64,000 bases of DNA, taken from NCBI RefSeq assembly GCF_018310535.1, contig NZ_CP074102.1, forward strand, positions 930,001 through 994,000, written 5' to 3'. Below, in pieces: positions 26,415 through 34,334 of this stretch. The stretch's first letter is position 1, and every line of letters begins with the position of its first letter. Source of the stretch: Streptomyces mirabilis. GTDB taxonomy: Bacteria > Actinomycetota > Actinomycetes > Streptomycetales > Streptomycetaceae. The notes under the pieces are model-generated. The model searched no databases. It had not been told where the DNA came from and saw nothing but the letters and a program-made list of their open reading frames with translations. Both the position numbers and the translations under genes were made by a program.

Positions 26415-27932
26415 ATGCCTGACAGCGCCTTCCCGGCACGGCTGGCCGCTACCGGCCACCGCAGACGGCGGCCTCCGATCGACGCGTTCACGCTGCACCG
26501 TGTCCGCCGCGCCGTGGCACTGCCCCTGGTGCTCCTTGCCACGCTGCTCGGTGCCGCCTTCCCCCTCTGGTCGGTGTCCGCGGCAGGCCCCGGCTGGCTC
26601 CTGGTCGGTCTGGTCTGCGGACTGGCTGGGGTCGCCACGGTGGCGGCTCGCGGAGCGCGAACGGCCGCAGGGGCCGTGCAGACAGCCGCGGAGGAGGCCC
26701 GGGTAGCGGCACTGACCGCGGTCGCGGGGGCAGCGGCAGCCGTCGAGAAGTCGGTGCAGTGGTCGGCGGACGAGCTGTGCCGCGGGGGACGCCCGCCGCT
26801 GCCGGACCTGCAGGCGCCACCATCGGCCAGTCCGAACGCCGAGATCAACAAGGCGTTGAGTGCAGTCCAGGCGCAGGCCATCGCGTCGCTGATACGTGTG
26901 CACGACGAGTCCCAGTCCGTCGTCCTCCTGGAAGTGCTGCGCCGTCTGGCCATGCGCGAGCACGCCCTGGTCGGCAAGGCGCTTCAGGCACTGAGCCAGC
27001 TGGAGATGCTGACCGACGACCCGGAGCTGCTGGCCAAGATCTTCGAGATCGATCACCTCGTGACGCGGATGCGTCGCCAGGTTGAGAGCACGGCGGTGCT
27101 GGGCGGGCAGTCCCTGCGCAGCGTGCGCCGGCCTGTTCCCGTCGCGACGGCGCTGCGCGGCGCGGTCTCCGAGGTCGTGCAGTATCCGCGTGTGGCCGTC
27201 GCGGCCGGGTCTGTGGGCGCCGAGCTGGGTCTTCCCGGACATGTGGGTCCGGACCTGACGCACCTGCTGGCCGAGCTGATCGAGAACGCCTGCGAGTGCT
27301 CCGATCCGGCGACGAAGGTGATGGTGCGTGCGCAGCGGGTGGCGAACGGGCTGGCGGTCGAGGTCGAGGACCGGGCCATCCCCATGCATCCGCAGACGCG
27401 GGCACAGATGAACCACCTGCTCAAAGCCCCCGACGAGGTCGATGTCAGCGGCCAAGTCCGAGCCGGCCAGCTCGGCTTGCTGGTCGCCGCGAAGATCGCC
27501 CAGTCCCACGGGCTGTCCGTTCTCCTGCAGGAGAACGTGACAGGAGGCACCACCGCCCTGGTCGTTATTCCGGCACGGCTCCTCGTAGCGATTCCCTCCG
27601 TCGACGATGCGAGTGCGCTGCCGAAGGAAGCCCGCCCCTCCGCGCCGCAGCCGCGGCAGGTTGCCGCGACTCCAGCCATCCCGACGGCAGGCCAGGTCAC
27701 ACGCCCCGGCACCGCAGGGGCACCGGGAGCCGCAGAGGCAGGTCACTCTGCTGATGCGCCCGCTCTTCCCACGCGTAGACGTCAGGTCGGCTCGTTCCAT
27801 CCACCACGCGAGCGGGAGCAAGCCCCCGTGACCGCGGCGACGCCAGGGCTCGCAGCCGCCTTCCGCAACGGCATCCAGGCCGGCGGGGCCGCCGGTTCTC
27901 CCACCGCTTCGACAGAGCAGCCCAGGCCCTGA
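26415..27932 (+). CDS. cvnA: Conservon sensor protein CvnA-like (histidine-kinase-type ATPase)
   Basis: First gene of a conservon, the four-gene module of actinomycetes that links a membrane sensor to a small GTPase. Two membrane helices lie at about residues 34-78 (AVALPLVLLATLLGAAFPLW, GWLLVGLVCGLAGVATVA). A helical dimer-type region follows (REHALVGKALQALSQLEML), then a GHKL ATPase with N-box LAELIENACECSDP and GQLGLLVAAKIAQSHGL. The C-terminal 120 residues are Pro/Ala-rich and disordered. 505 residues is shorter than many CvnA proteins, and the extracytoplasmic loop is nearly absent. Confidence 0.85.
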   Translation: MPDSAFPARLAATGHRRRRPPIDAFTLHRVRRAVALPLVLLATLLGAAFPLWSVSAAGPGWLLVGLVCGLAGVATVAARGARTAAGAVQTAAEEARVAALTAVAGAAAAVEKSVQWSADELCRGGRPPLPDLQAPPSASPNAEINKALSAVQAQAIASLIRVHDESQSVVLLEVLRRLAMREHALVGKALQALSQLEMLTDDPELLAKIFEIDHLVTRMRRQVESTAVLGGQSLRSVRRPVPVATALRGAVSEVVQYPRVAVAAGSVGAELGLPGHVGPDLTHLLAELIENACECSDPATKVMVRAQRVANGLAVEVEDRAIPMHPQTRAQMNHLLKAPDEVDVSGQVRAGQLGLLVAAKIAQSHGLSVLLQENVTGGTTALVVIPARLLVAIPSVDDASALPKEARPSAPQPRQVAATPAIPTAGQVTRPGTAGAPGAAEAGHSADAPALPTRRRQVGSFHPPREREQAPVTAATPGLAAAFRNGIQAGGAAGSPTASTEQPRP

Positions 27933-28005
27933 GCCTCGCCCTTCCTTCCACGTTCCCGGCGGCCCGTTATATCCGCTGGCCCTTCCCCCTTCTGGAGCGA
28001 TCCCT

Positions 28006-28521
28006 ATGAGCACCCATCCCGCGATGAACAGCGTGACCGGCGACGCGCCCGCATCCGAGACAACGGCAAGCGGACAGCGGGACAACATGGCCTGGCTGCT
28101 GCGTCAGTTCGCCTCCGATGTCCCGGGCGTCACGCACGCCGTCCTGCTGTCGCGGGACGGGCTGCGGCTGCTGGACAGCGACGTCGACAAGGACTGGGCG
28201 GACGAACTGTCGGCCGCGCTCAGCGGAGTTGCCTCCCTCGCGGCGAACATCACCGGCCCCAGCCACAAGAAGAGGCCGGCCAGGCAGGTCGTCATCGAGC
28301 GAGACGACTGCCTGTTCTTCGTCCAGAGCGCTGGTCGCAGCGCGGCCTTCGAAAACCACCCCGGCAACGAACGCGGTGTGGTGGACACGGTCCTCGCCGT
28401 CATCGCCACCACGGACGCCGACGCGGGCACCGTCGGGTACGAGACGGGGCGCCTCGTGCAGAAGTTCGCCCCCTACATGCAGATCCCCGTCCGCGTCGGC
28501 ACGGGTGCTGAGGTCCGGTGA
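28006..28521 (+). CDS. cvnB: Conservon roadblock/LC7 protein CvnB-like
   Basis: Roadblock/LC7-fold protein, thought to act as a GTPase-activating partner for the CvnD small GTPase. The fold covers about residues 20-125: MAWLLRQFASDVPGVTHAVL, LLSRDGLRLL, ALSGVASLAANITGPSHKK and DDCLFFVQSAGR. At 171 residues it is slightly longer than usual, with a C-terminal extension. Its stop overlaps the GTG of cvnC. Confidence 0.88.
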   Translation: MSTHPAMNSVTGDAPASETTASGQRDNMAWLLRQFASDVPGVTHAVLLSRDGLRLLDSDVDKDWADELSAALSGVASLAANITGPSHKKRPARQVVIERDDCLFFVQSAGRSAAFENHPGNERGVVDTVLAVIATTDADAGTVGYETGRLVQKFAPYMQIPVRVGTGAEVR

Positions 28522-28931
28522 CCACACACGGCCGCGCTGCCGAGGACTCGACGTTCGTGCGGACCTACACCCTGACGCGCGGGCGCACCAAGCCGCGGCA
28601 CCTGCTCGGCCTGGAAACCGTGCTGGACGCCGGACCGGGGCGGCCCGGCCCGGCGCAAGCCGAGGAATGCGAGGAGATCCTCGCCCTGTGCCGGGAGCGC
28701 CGGCGTTCGGTGACCGAACTGGCGGGCCGACTCCGTCGCCCCGTCACCGCCGTGAAGATCCTCGTCTCGGACCTCCTAGACGCCGACGCCCTGGTCGTCC
28801 CCGTCACCTCCCCCTATGCCGCAGCCGACGCGGACGCGGATGCAGGTCCCTCCCCACAACTGCTGGCGGCCCTCTCAGCGGGCCTGAAAAGGAAGTGGCC
28901 CGATGCCATCGCCTACCCCCAGGCCGGATGA
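28518..28931 (+). CDS. cvnC: Conservon DUF742 protein CvnC-like
   Basis: DUF742 protein of 137 residues. It opens FVRTYTLTRGRTKPRHLLGL, ends its first half in ECEEILALCRERRRSVTELA, and contains a winged-helix-like part LRRPVTAVKILVSDLLDADA, all standard for CvnC. Its role in the CvnA-D signalling complex is undefined. The reading overlaps the start of cvnD by 29 bp, indicating strong translational coupling. Confidence 0.87.
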   Translation: MTTHGRAAEDSTFVRTYTLTRGRTKPRHLLGLETVLDAGPGRPGPAQAEECEEILALCRERRRSVTELAGRLRRPVTAVKILVSDLLDADALVVPVTSPYAAADADADAGPSPQLLAALSAGLKRKWPDAIAYPQAG

Positions 28932-29571
28932 CCCGGCCGTGGTGCTGCGGACTCCGGCGCGCCCGCATGCCGGTGCACCTACCGTGCTGAAGATCGTGAT
29001 CGCCGGGGGCTTCGGCGCGGGCAAGACCACCGCCGTGGGCGCGGTCAGCGAGATCACGCCGCTGAGCACGGAGGAGTACCTGACCGAAGCGAGCGCGGAC
29101 GTGGACAGCCTGGAAGGCGTCGAGGCCAAGCAGACCACTACGGTTGCCTTCGACTTCGGTCGCCTCAGCCTGCCCGACGCGCCCGTACCCCTGGAACTGT
29201 TCCTGTTCGGCACGCCCGGCCAGGACCGGTTCGTCGACCTCTGGTACGACCTCTCCCGCGGAGCCGTCGGCGCGGTCGTCCTGGTCGACACCCGCCGCCT
29301 GGAAAGCAGCTTCACCCCCGTCAGCTTCTTCGAAGACATCGGCCTGCCCTTCGTCGTCGCCGTGAACCAGTTCGACGGAGCACACCGCTACCACCCCGAA
29401 CAGGTCCGTACCGCCCTCGAACTCCCCGCCTCTGTACCGGTGGTCACCTGCGACGCCCGCGACCCGAACCACGTCGCCGGCGTCCTGCTGACCCTCGTCG
29501 GCCACGCCGTGAGAAACGCAGCGGCAGGCCCCGTCCGCCCCACACCCACTACCGCCCTCCAGGACGCCTGA
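28903..29571 (+). CDS. cvnD: Conservon small GTPase CvnD-like
   Basis: Ras-like GTPase of 222 residues, the output switch of the conservon. The P-loop is GGFGAGKTT (about residues 35-43), the G3 motif is FGTPGQDRF, and the G4 motif is VAVNQFDGAH (NxxD variant), followed by VVTCDARDPN. AAAAGGAAG supplies a ribosome site inside cvnC. Its TGA overlaps the ATG of the GAF gene by one base (TGATG). Confidence 0.9.
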   Translation: MPSPTPRPDDPAVVLRTPARPHAGAPTVLKIVIAGGFGAGKTTAVGAVSEITPLSTEEYLTEASADVDSLEGVEAKQTTTVAFDFGRLSLPDAPVPLELFLFGTPGQDRFVDLWYDLSRGAVGAVVLVDTRRLESSFTPVSFFEDIGLPFVVAVNQFDGAHRYHPEQVRTALELPASVPVVTCDARDPNHVAGVLLTLVGHAVRNAAAGPVRPTPTTALQDA

Positions 29572-30206
29572 TGACATACCAGCCCACCAACCCCTACCTC
29601 GGACCGCAGACCCCGCCCACGCAGGCACTACCGCGCCGCAACATGCGGGACCTCGCCCCTGGGCCGTCCGTCCCGGCCGCCGCCGTCACCGGCCCGCAGG
29701 CCCAGCAGACGACCGAACTAGCGCGGCGGTACGAGCTGATCGAGCGCCTGGGCATGCCTACCGCTGCCAGCGACGACTTCGACGAGATGGCCCGCGACAT
29801 GGCCACGCAGGCCGGGTTCCTGTACGGGTTCGTCAATCTGTTCCTGGAGGAGCAGACCTTCGTCGGACTGCACCAGCCGTCGGCGGACAGCGGGTACGTC
29901 ATCGTCGGCCGCACCATGAGCCGCGACCACGGCTGGTGCCCGGAGGTCATGGCCCGAAAGAAGGCCCTCCCGCTGCACGACGTGCACGCCAGCCCTCGCT
30001 TCAGCAGCAACCACGTGGTCGACGCGGTCGGGATCCGCTCCTACTTCGGCGCCCCGCTCATCCACGACAGCGGCACCGTGCTGGGCACGGTGTGCGTCAT
30101 CGACCCCGAGAAACGGCCCCTGAGCGAGGCCCGACGGCTCAGAGACATCGTCATCAACGCCGGCGCGCAGGTGATGGACCACATCGTCCGCGCCCCCGTC
30201 CGCTAG
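29571..30206 (+). CDS. GAF-domain protein linked to the conservon
   Basis: A 211-residue protein with one GAF domain at about residues 55-205: RYELIERLGMPTAASDDFDE, FLYGFVNLFLEEQTFVGLH, MSRDHGWCPEVMARKKALPL and GAPLIHDSGTVLGTVCVID. No output domain follows, so it is probably a small ligand- or redox-sensing partner. The conserved Cys in DHGWCP is typical of this GAF subgroup. Coupled to cvnD by TGATG, it would act in the same signalling module. Confidence 0.8.
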   Translation: MTYQPTNPYLGPQTPPTQALPRRNMRDLAPGPSVPAAAVTGPQAQQTTELARRYELIERLGMPTAASDDFDEMARDMATQAGFLYGFVNLFLEEQTFVGLHQPSADSGYVIVGRTMSRDHGWCPEVMARKKALPLHDVHASPRFSSNHVVDAVGIRSYFGAPLIHDSGTVLGTVCVIDPEKRPLSEARRLRDIVINAGAQVMDHIVRAPVR

Positions 30207-30288
30207 GCCGTTCCACACCCCCACCCGGGAGCCGTAGGCGATCCCCGGCCGCTCCACGTCGCGACCTTCACCCAGGGAGAGGGAGACC

Positions 30289-31542
30289 ATGTCCGCCACA
30301 CCCACCACACCGCCACCAGCGCTGCGTCCCTACCTCACCGCCCGCCACGAACTGCTGTGGGACGAGGCGGACGCCTTCGCGGCCGAGCACGTCGCGCCGC
30401 GCACCGCTCGTATGGAGGCCGCGCCGGGCAGGGTAGAGCGCAAGGTCGCCGACCTGATGGCCGCACGGGGCTGGTTCGCCGTCACCGTCCCGTCCGCCTT
30501 CGGCGGGCTGAGTGCCGGACACGTGGCCAAGACCATCCTGGTCCACCGCATCGCCTGCGTCTCGGCAGCTGCCGCGGCCATCCTGCAGGCCACCCTGATC
30601 CCCGTCGGCGCCCTGCTGCACTTCGCCACCTACGAACAGAAGGGCCGCTGGCTGCCCCGAGTCGCGGACGGTTCCCTGCTGTTGTCGATCGCCGTGACCG
30701 AACCGCAGGCCGGCGGACACATCGGCGGCATCGAAACCACCGCCGAACGCGCCGGCAGCGAGTGGGTGATCACCGGCAGCAAGATCCATATCGGCAACAG
30801 CCACCTCGCGGGAGCCCACCTCGTCGTAGCCCGAACCGCCGAGGCAGGCGTGAGCGCCTCCCAGGCACTGACCGCGTTCATGGTCGAAGCCAACCGCCCC
30901 GGGCTCGCCGTCTCCGACCACCGCCCGGGCCTCGGTCTGCACGGCTTCTCCGCCGGCCGCCTCGATCTCGACCACGTCCGCGTCCCCGAAGACCACGTGG
31001 TCGGAGAGATCGGCCGAGGGCTGAGCGTGGCCCAGAGCAGCAGCATCCTGTACGGCCGTCCCAATCTGGCCGCCGTCAGCCTCGGCATTCACGAAGCGAT
31101 CGTGGCCACCACCGCTGCTCGTCTCAAGACCCGTCCCCGCTACCGGGGCACCCTGTCCGACCTGCCCGTACTGCGGGACCGCATCGGCGGCATGGAGGCC
31201 CGCCTGCGCGCCGGCCGGATACTCGCCTACCAGTCCGTGCATCTCCTCGACCAGGGCCTGCCCTGCGACGCCGACCTGATCAACGCCAAGTACCTCGGCC
31301 ACCAGTGGGCCGTGCAGTCCGCCCAGGACGCCATGGAACTGCACGGCGCCCACGCCCTCGACCGCGACTACGTCCTCCAACGCCTGTGGCGCGACATCCA
31401 GCACACCTACCCGCCCGCCGGAACCGGCGAGGTCCAGCGCATACGCCTGGCCGACGCCGCCTTCGACGAGGACCACATCCAGTGGTCCGAGCGCCTCGCC
31501 GCCGAAGCTGCCTGGGCACGCCCCGGCCCGACCGCCGCATGA
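30289..31542 (+). CDS. Acyl-CoA dehydrogenase family protein
   Basis: Flavoenzyme of 417 residues of the acyl-CoA dehydrogenase fold. N-terminal helices (LMAARGWFAVTVPSAFGGLS), the FAD/substrate segment LSIAVTEPQAGGHIGGIET, strand VITGSKIHIGNSHLAGAHLV, and the helical C-terminus (GLSVAQSSSILYGRPNLAAV, MELHGAHALDRDYVLQRLWR) are all present. The catalytic Glu position cannot be settled by eye. Family members also act on carrier-bound acyl or amino acyl groups in specialised metabolism. It follows the conservon after an 82-bp gap and precedes regulators and the lanthipeptide genes, so its substrate could relate to either or to none. Confidence 0.82.
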   Translation: MSATPTTPPPALRPYLTARHELLWDEADAFAAEHVAPRTARMEAAPGRVERKVADLMAARGWFAVTVPSAFGGLSAGHVAKTILVHRIACVSAAAAAILQATLIPVGALLHFATYEQKGRWLPRVADGSLLLSIAVTEPQAGGHIGGIETTAERAGSEWVITGSKIHIGNSHLAGAHLVVARTAEAGVSASQALTAFMVEANRPGLAVSDHRPGLGLHGFSAGRLDLDHVRVPEDHVVGEIGRGLSVAQSSSILYGRPNLAAVSLGIHEAIVATTAARLKTRPRYRGTLSDLPVLRDRIGGMEARLRAGRILAYQSVHLLDQGLPCDADLINAKYLGHQWAVQSAQDAMELHGAHALDRDYVLQRLWRDIQHTYPPAGTGEVQRIRLADAAFDEDHIQWSERLAAEAAWARPGPTAA

Positions 31543-31670
31543 GCCCCCGTGCGCGGCACCCCGTGAATCCAGACCGCCGCGCACGGGCCCGTGCCGCCGG
31601 GCCCCGTCCCCCGCGGGGACCGGTGGCACCCATCCCGGTGACCGTCCATTCCAGCCGAGAAAGAGACATC

Positions 31671-32165
31671 GTGACCCCGCCCGTGACGACCAGCGCACCG
31701 ATCACCCCCCTGACACCGACCCTGCAGCGCGTCGCCCAACACCTCGCGAACGGCCTTACACCCCAAGAGATCGCCACGAAGACAGGACTGTCGGCGGTCA
31801 CCGTCCGCCAGTACATCCGCGACATCCGCGAGAGCCTCCACTGCCCGCCCCGCTGCAAGCCCCCGGTGATCGTGCACCGACTGTTCACCACCCAGCGGGT
31901 GGCCCCTCCCACGACCGACAGGCCGACGCCGGAGCTCAGCTCGAAGCAGCTGCTGCTGCTTCGAGCCGTCGCTGAGCACAGCGATACCCGCGACATCGCC
32001 GTCGCCGCCAAGATCGCCCCGGCCGACCTGCGCGCCGCGCTCGACCAGCTCCTCGCCGACACGGGCGCACAGGACACCACCGAACTGGTGGTCCTGGCGC
32101 ACAGCTGGCAGCTACTGCCGGCCGAGCAAGCCGCCCACGCGACGCGAAGCGGGGCAACCCAGTGA
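31671..32165 (+). CDS. LuxR-type helix-turn-helix regulator (164 aa)
   Basis: Small DNA-binding protein started at GTG 31671, with GAGAAAGAG eight bases upstream. The LuxR-type helix-turn-helix spans about residues 15-45 (VAQHLANGLTPQEIATKTGL, SAVTVRQYIRDIRESLH). A second half with a similar helical pattern follows (LLLLRAVAEHSDTRDIAVAA). There is no receiver or ligand domain. Its stop overlaps the next gene (GTGA), so three genes from here to 33384 are coupled. It is a candidate regulator of the lanthipeptide block. Confidence 0.7.
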   Translation: MTPPVTTSAPITPLTPTLQRVAQHLANGLTPQEIATKTGLSAVTVRQYIRDIRESLHCPPRCKPPVIVHRLFTTQRVAPPTTDRPTPELSSKQLLLLRAVAEHSDTRDIAVAAKIAPADLRAALDQLLADTGAQDTTELVVLAHSWQLLPAEQAAHATRSGATQ

Positions 32166-32812
32166 TCCGCCCCACGACCCCCACGGCCAACGAGGACCGC
32201 TCCGCCCCCGTCCCGTTCACGCAGGCGCCGCCGGCCGCCATCTACGAGATGCGCATGCTGAGCACCGCGGCCGAGCGCGAGGAAGCCGCCGCCCTCGTCC
32301 AGGACCGCCAGCGCTGGCTCACCCTGCACGGCCTGCCCGTACCCGCCCGAGCCGACATCCCCGCGCAGTTCCGCGAGGCGCAGACCATGCCCGCCGGGCT
32401 GTTCGAGGACGGGAGGCTGCTGGCCTGCATGATCCCCGAGCACGACCCCGACCTCGGATGGGGCCAGAGTCCGTGCCTCTTCCTCCAAAGCGTCCACACC
32501 CTGCCCGGCCAGTCCGACGACATCACCCGCCTGATCACCCTGTGGGCGTCCGACTTCGCCGCCCGAGTCGACCTCCACGTCGTACGGGCCGAGACCCTGG
32601 CCCGCCACGCCCTCGAAGCCGAACCCCTCGCTGCCCTTCTGCGTCGGCTCACGGACACCGGCTGGGACGTGTGCGGATCCGGCCCCGGACGCGACGGCGA
32701 TCGAGTCGCCCGCCTCGAACTCCCCGCCGAGCACCGCCCCGGGCTCCGCGCGCTGATCAGCTGCCAGGTCCACGCGCCTCAGCCGGCCCCGGATGATCGG
32801 AGCAACGCGTGA
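32162..32812 (+). CDS. Hypothetical protein, possibly GNAT-like (216 aa)
   Basis: Soluble protein with an alternating strand/helix pattern: YEMRMLSTAAEREEAAALVQ, RRLTDTGWDVCGSGPGRD and SVHTLPGQSDDITRLITLWA. The arrangement recalls a GNAT fold, but the Q/RxxGxG/A acetyl-CoA loop is not convincing, so I leave the function open. GTG start overlaps the stop of the LuxR-type gene, and its own stop overlaps the next GTG. Confidence 0.6.
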   Translation: MIRPTTPTANEDRSAPVPFTQAPPAAIYEMRMLSTAAEREEAAALVQDRQRWLTLHGLPVPARADIPAQFREAQTMPAGLFEDGRLLACMIPEHDPDLGWGQSPCLFLQSVHTLPGQSDDITRLITLWASDFAARVDLHVVRAETLARHALEAEPLAALLRRLTDTGWDVCGSGPGRDGDRVARLELPAEHRPGLRALISCQVHAPQPAPDDRSNA

Positions 32813-33384
32813 CAACCGACGAACCGCAGCGGCCCGACCTCGCCCGCGAACTGATCGCCCGCGCCACGGAATCGGCCGCGCACCGGGCCAAACGCGTGCG
32901 CGACCAGCTCGACGCCGTCCAACTCGGACAGGGCCGGCACACCGACCACGCCAACACCAAGGTGCTGCGCCGCATCCTGGCCGACCACGACTGGCCCGGG
33001 CACCGCCTCGTCGGCCCCGACGCGGCCCGTGCCGCGTGGAGCATCGCCCTGCACAGCGACGACGAACCCGACTTCCAGCGCGCCGCCACCACCCTGCTGG
33101 GACGTGCGGTCCAGGCCGGCGACGCGCTGGTCCAGCACTGGGCGCACCTTCACGACCGCGCCCTCATCACCAGCGGGCGCGACCAGGAGTACGGCACCCA
33201 GCTCCTGCTGCGCGCCGACGGCATCGAACTGTGCCCGCTGCGCGCGCCGGAGTCAGTCGACGCACGCAGGGCCACCGTGGGTCTGCCGCCGATCGCTGTC
33301 GCTCTGAAGGCGGTGCGCCGCCGGTACACCGCGCATAACTCTGCCGATGAAGCCCCGACCGTCGTCCTCGCGGGGGCCGCGTGA
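32809..33384 (+). CDS. DUF6624-like protein (191 aa)
   Basis: Soluble, helical protein. The run VLRRILADHDWPGHRLVGPD, AARAAWSIALHSDDEP and LGRAVQAGDALVQHWAHLHD with RDQEYGTQL matches what I remember of the DUF6624 family, of unknown function and often found beside peptide-modifying enzymes. GTG start is coupled to the preceding gene. No catalytic residues can be named. Confidence 0.65.
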   Translation: MTTDEPQRPDLARELIARATESAAHRAKRVRDQLDAVQLGQGRHTDHANTKVLRRILADHDWPGHRLVGPDAARAAWSIALHSDDEPDFQRAATTLLGRAVQAGDALVQHWAHLHDRALITSGRDQEYGTQLLLRADGIELCPLRAPESVDARRATVGLPPIAVALKAVRRRYTAHNSADEAPTVVLAGAA

Positions 33385-33458
33385 AGCAGCGGAACCCCAG
33401 GTTCTCCACCAGTCGGCCTCCCGGCCGCAACTCCGCTCCGCGAAAGGATCGTTGACAG

Positions 33459-33926
33459 ATGAAGCTCACCACCGCCGTCCTCGCTGCCGGTGCTGCCGTC
33501 TCCCTCACCACCGCTGTGGTCGGAGCCGTCCGGCTCAGGCAGGACGCGCGGCACCAGGCCGAGCGCAACGAGGCGGTCGTCGCCCGCAACCAGCTCGACT
33601 GGCTGGCGCAGATGTCCGCCAACGCCGACCTCGCCAAGCTCTGGGCGCCCGAGGACATGGACGTCGAGGAGTACATGCAGCTGCTCCATGCCAACCAGCA
33701 GATCTGCACCCTCAGCCTGCGCGACCGCCTGGGCTTCGTCCGCGACGGACAACTGCCCTTCTACGCCTCGATGCTCATGAACAGCGACGTCTGCCGGCGC
33801 TACTGGGCCCGTTTCGGAGACCTTCGCGCCCAGGAGGCCGAGGGCGACGAACGCGCCGAGCACTTCACCAAGGTCCTGAACCAGGCCGCGAAGGCCCACC
33901 AGGAAGCGCAGCCCGTAGCAGCCTGA
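33459..33926 (+). CDS. DUF6082-like membrane-anchored protein (155 aa)
   Basis: An N-terminal membrane helix (LTTAVLAAGAAVSLTTAVVG) is followed by a cytoplasmic helical domain with QLDWLAQMSANADLAKLWAP and FYASMLMNSDVCRRYWARFG. I recall such DUF6082 proteins as frequent neighbours of Streptomyces lanthipeptide clusters; function unknown. AAAGGATCG precedes the ATG. It lies 132 bp before the precursor gene. Confidence 0.65.
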   Translation: MKLTTAVLAAGAAVSLTTAVVGAVRLRQDARHQAERNEAVVARNQLDWLAQMSANADLAKLWAPEDMDVEEYMQLLHANQQICTLSLRDRLGFVRDGQLPFYASMLMNSDVCRRYWARFGDLRAQEAEGDERAEHFTKVLNQAAKAHQEAQPVAA

Positions 33927-34058
33927 CGGCACGGGTCCCATCGACTCCCAGACGTCCTGGACCAGGCGACGCCTTCGCCCGCCACCGTCTGGCACCAAGC
34001 TCCGGGCCCCGGCCGGGTCCCGGGATCCCGCACCACCCATCGCCACAAGGAGGCAAGC

Positions 34059-34247
34059 ATGACCGCCGTGCAGACGGAGAGGCCGACCACCCCCGTGCAG
34101 TCGGACCTGGCAACCACCGACGAGACCGACCCGTTCGGGCTCGACATCACCTTCATCGAGGGCACGCCGGCGACCGAGACAGTCCTGATGTGCAGCACGG
34201 GCGACACCTGCGGCAGCTCCTGCCCCAGCGCCTGCACCACCTCGTAA
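34059..34247 (+). CDS. FxLD-type lanthipeptide precursor
   Basis: A 62-residue precursor. The leader is acidic and contains the signature DPFGLD (FxLD at residues 26-29), the recognition motif for class I dehydratases. The core region is MCSTGDTCGSSCPSACTTS (44-62), with four Cys (45, 51, 55, 59) and nine Ser/Thr available for dehydration and thioether rings. It has a single Asp (49) that the cluster's isoaspartate-type methyltransferase could modify. AAGGAGG lies just upstream of the ATG. A perfect stem-loop follows the stop, before the dehydratase gene. The leader cleavage site is not marked by GG, GA or a known protease motif, and no protease gene was seen. Confidence 0.9.
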   Translation: MTAVQTERPTTPVQSDLATTDETDPFGLDITFIEGTPATETVLMCSTGDTCGSSCPSACTTS

Positions 34248-34266
34248 GCCGGACCACCCCGGCAAC

Positions 34267-34300
34267 GCGGGCCGGACGGGGCTCTCCCCGTCCGGCCCGC
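34267..34300 (+). terminator. Stem-loop between precursor and LanB gene
   Basis: GCGGGCCGGACGGGG pairs perfectly with CCCCGTCCGGCCCGC (15 bp) around the loop CTCT. There is no T-run, so it could be a partial terminator or an mRNA-stabilising structure, giving more precursor than enzyme transcript. Confidence 0.7.
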
Positions 34301-34334
34301 CCCGCCCGCCACGCAGAAGATGAGGAGAGCCCTG

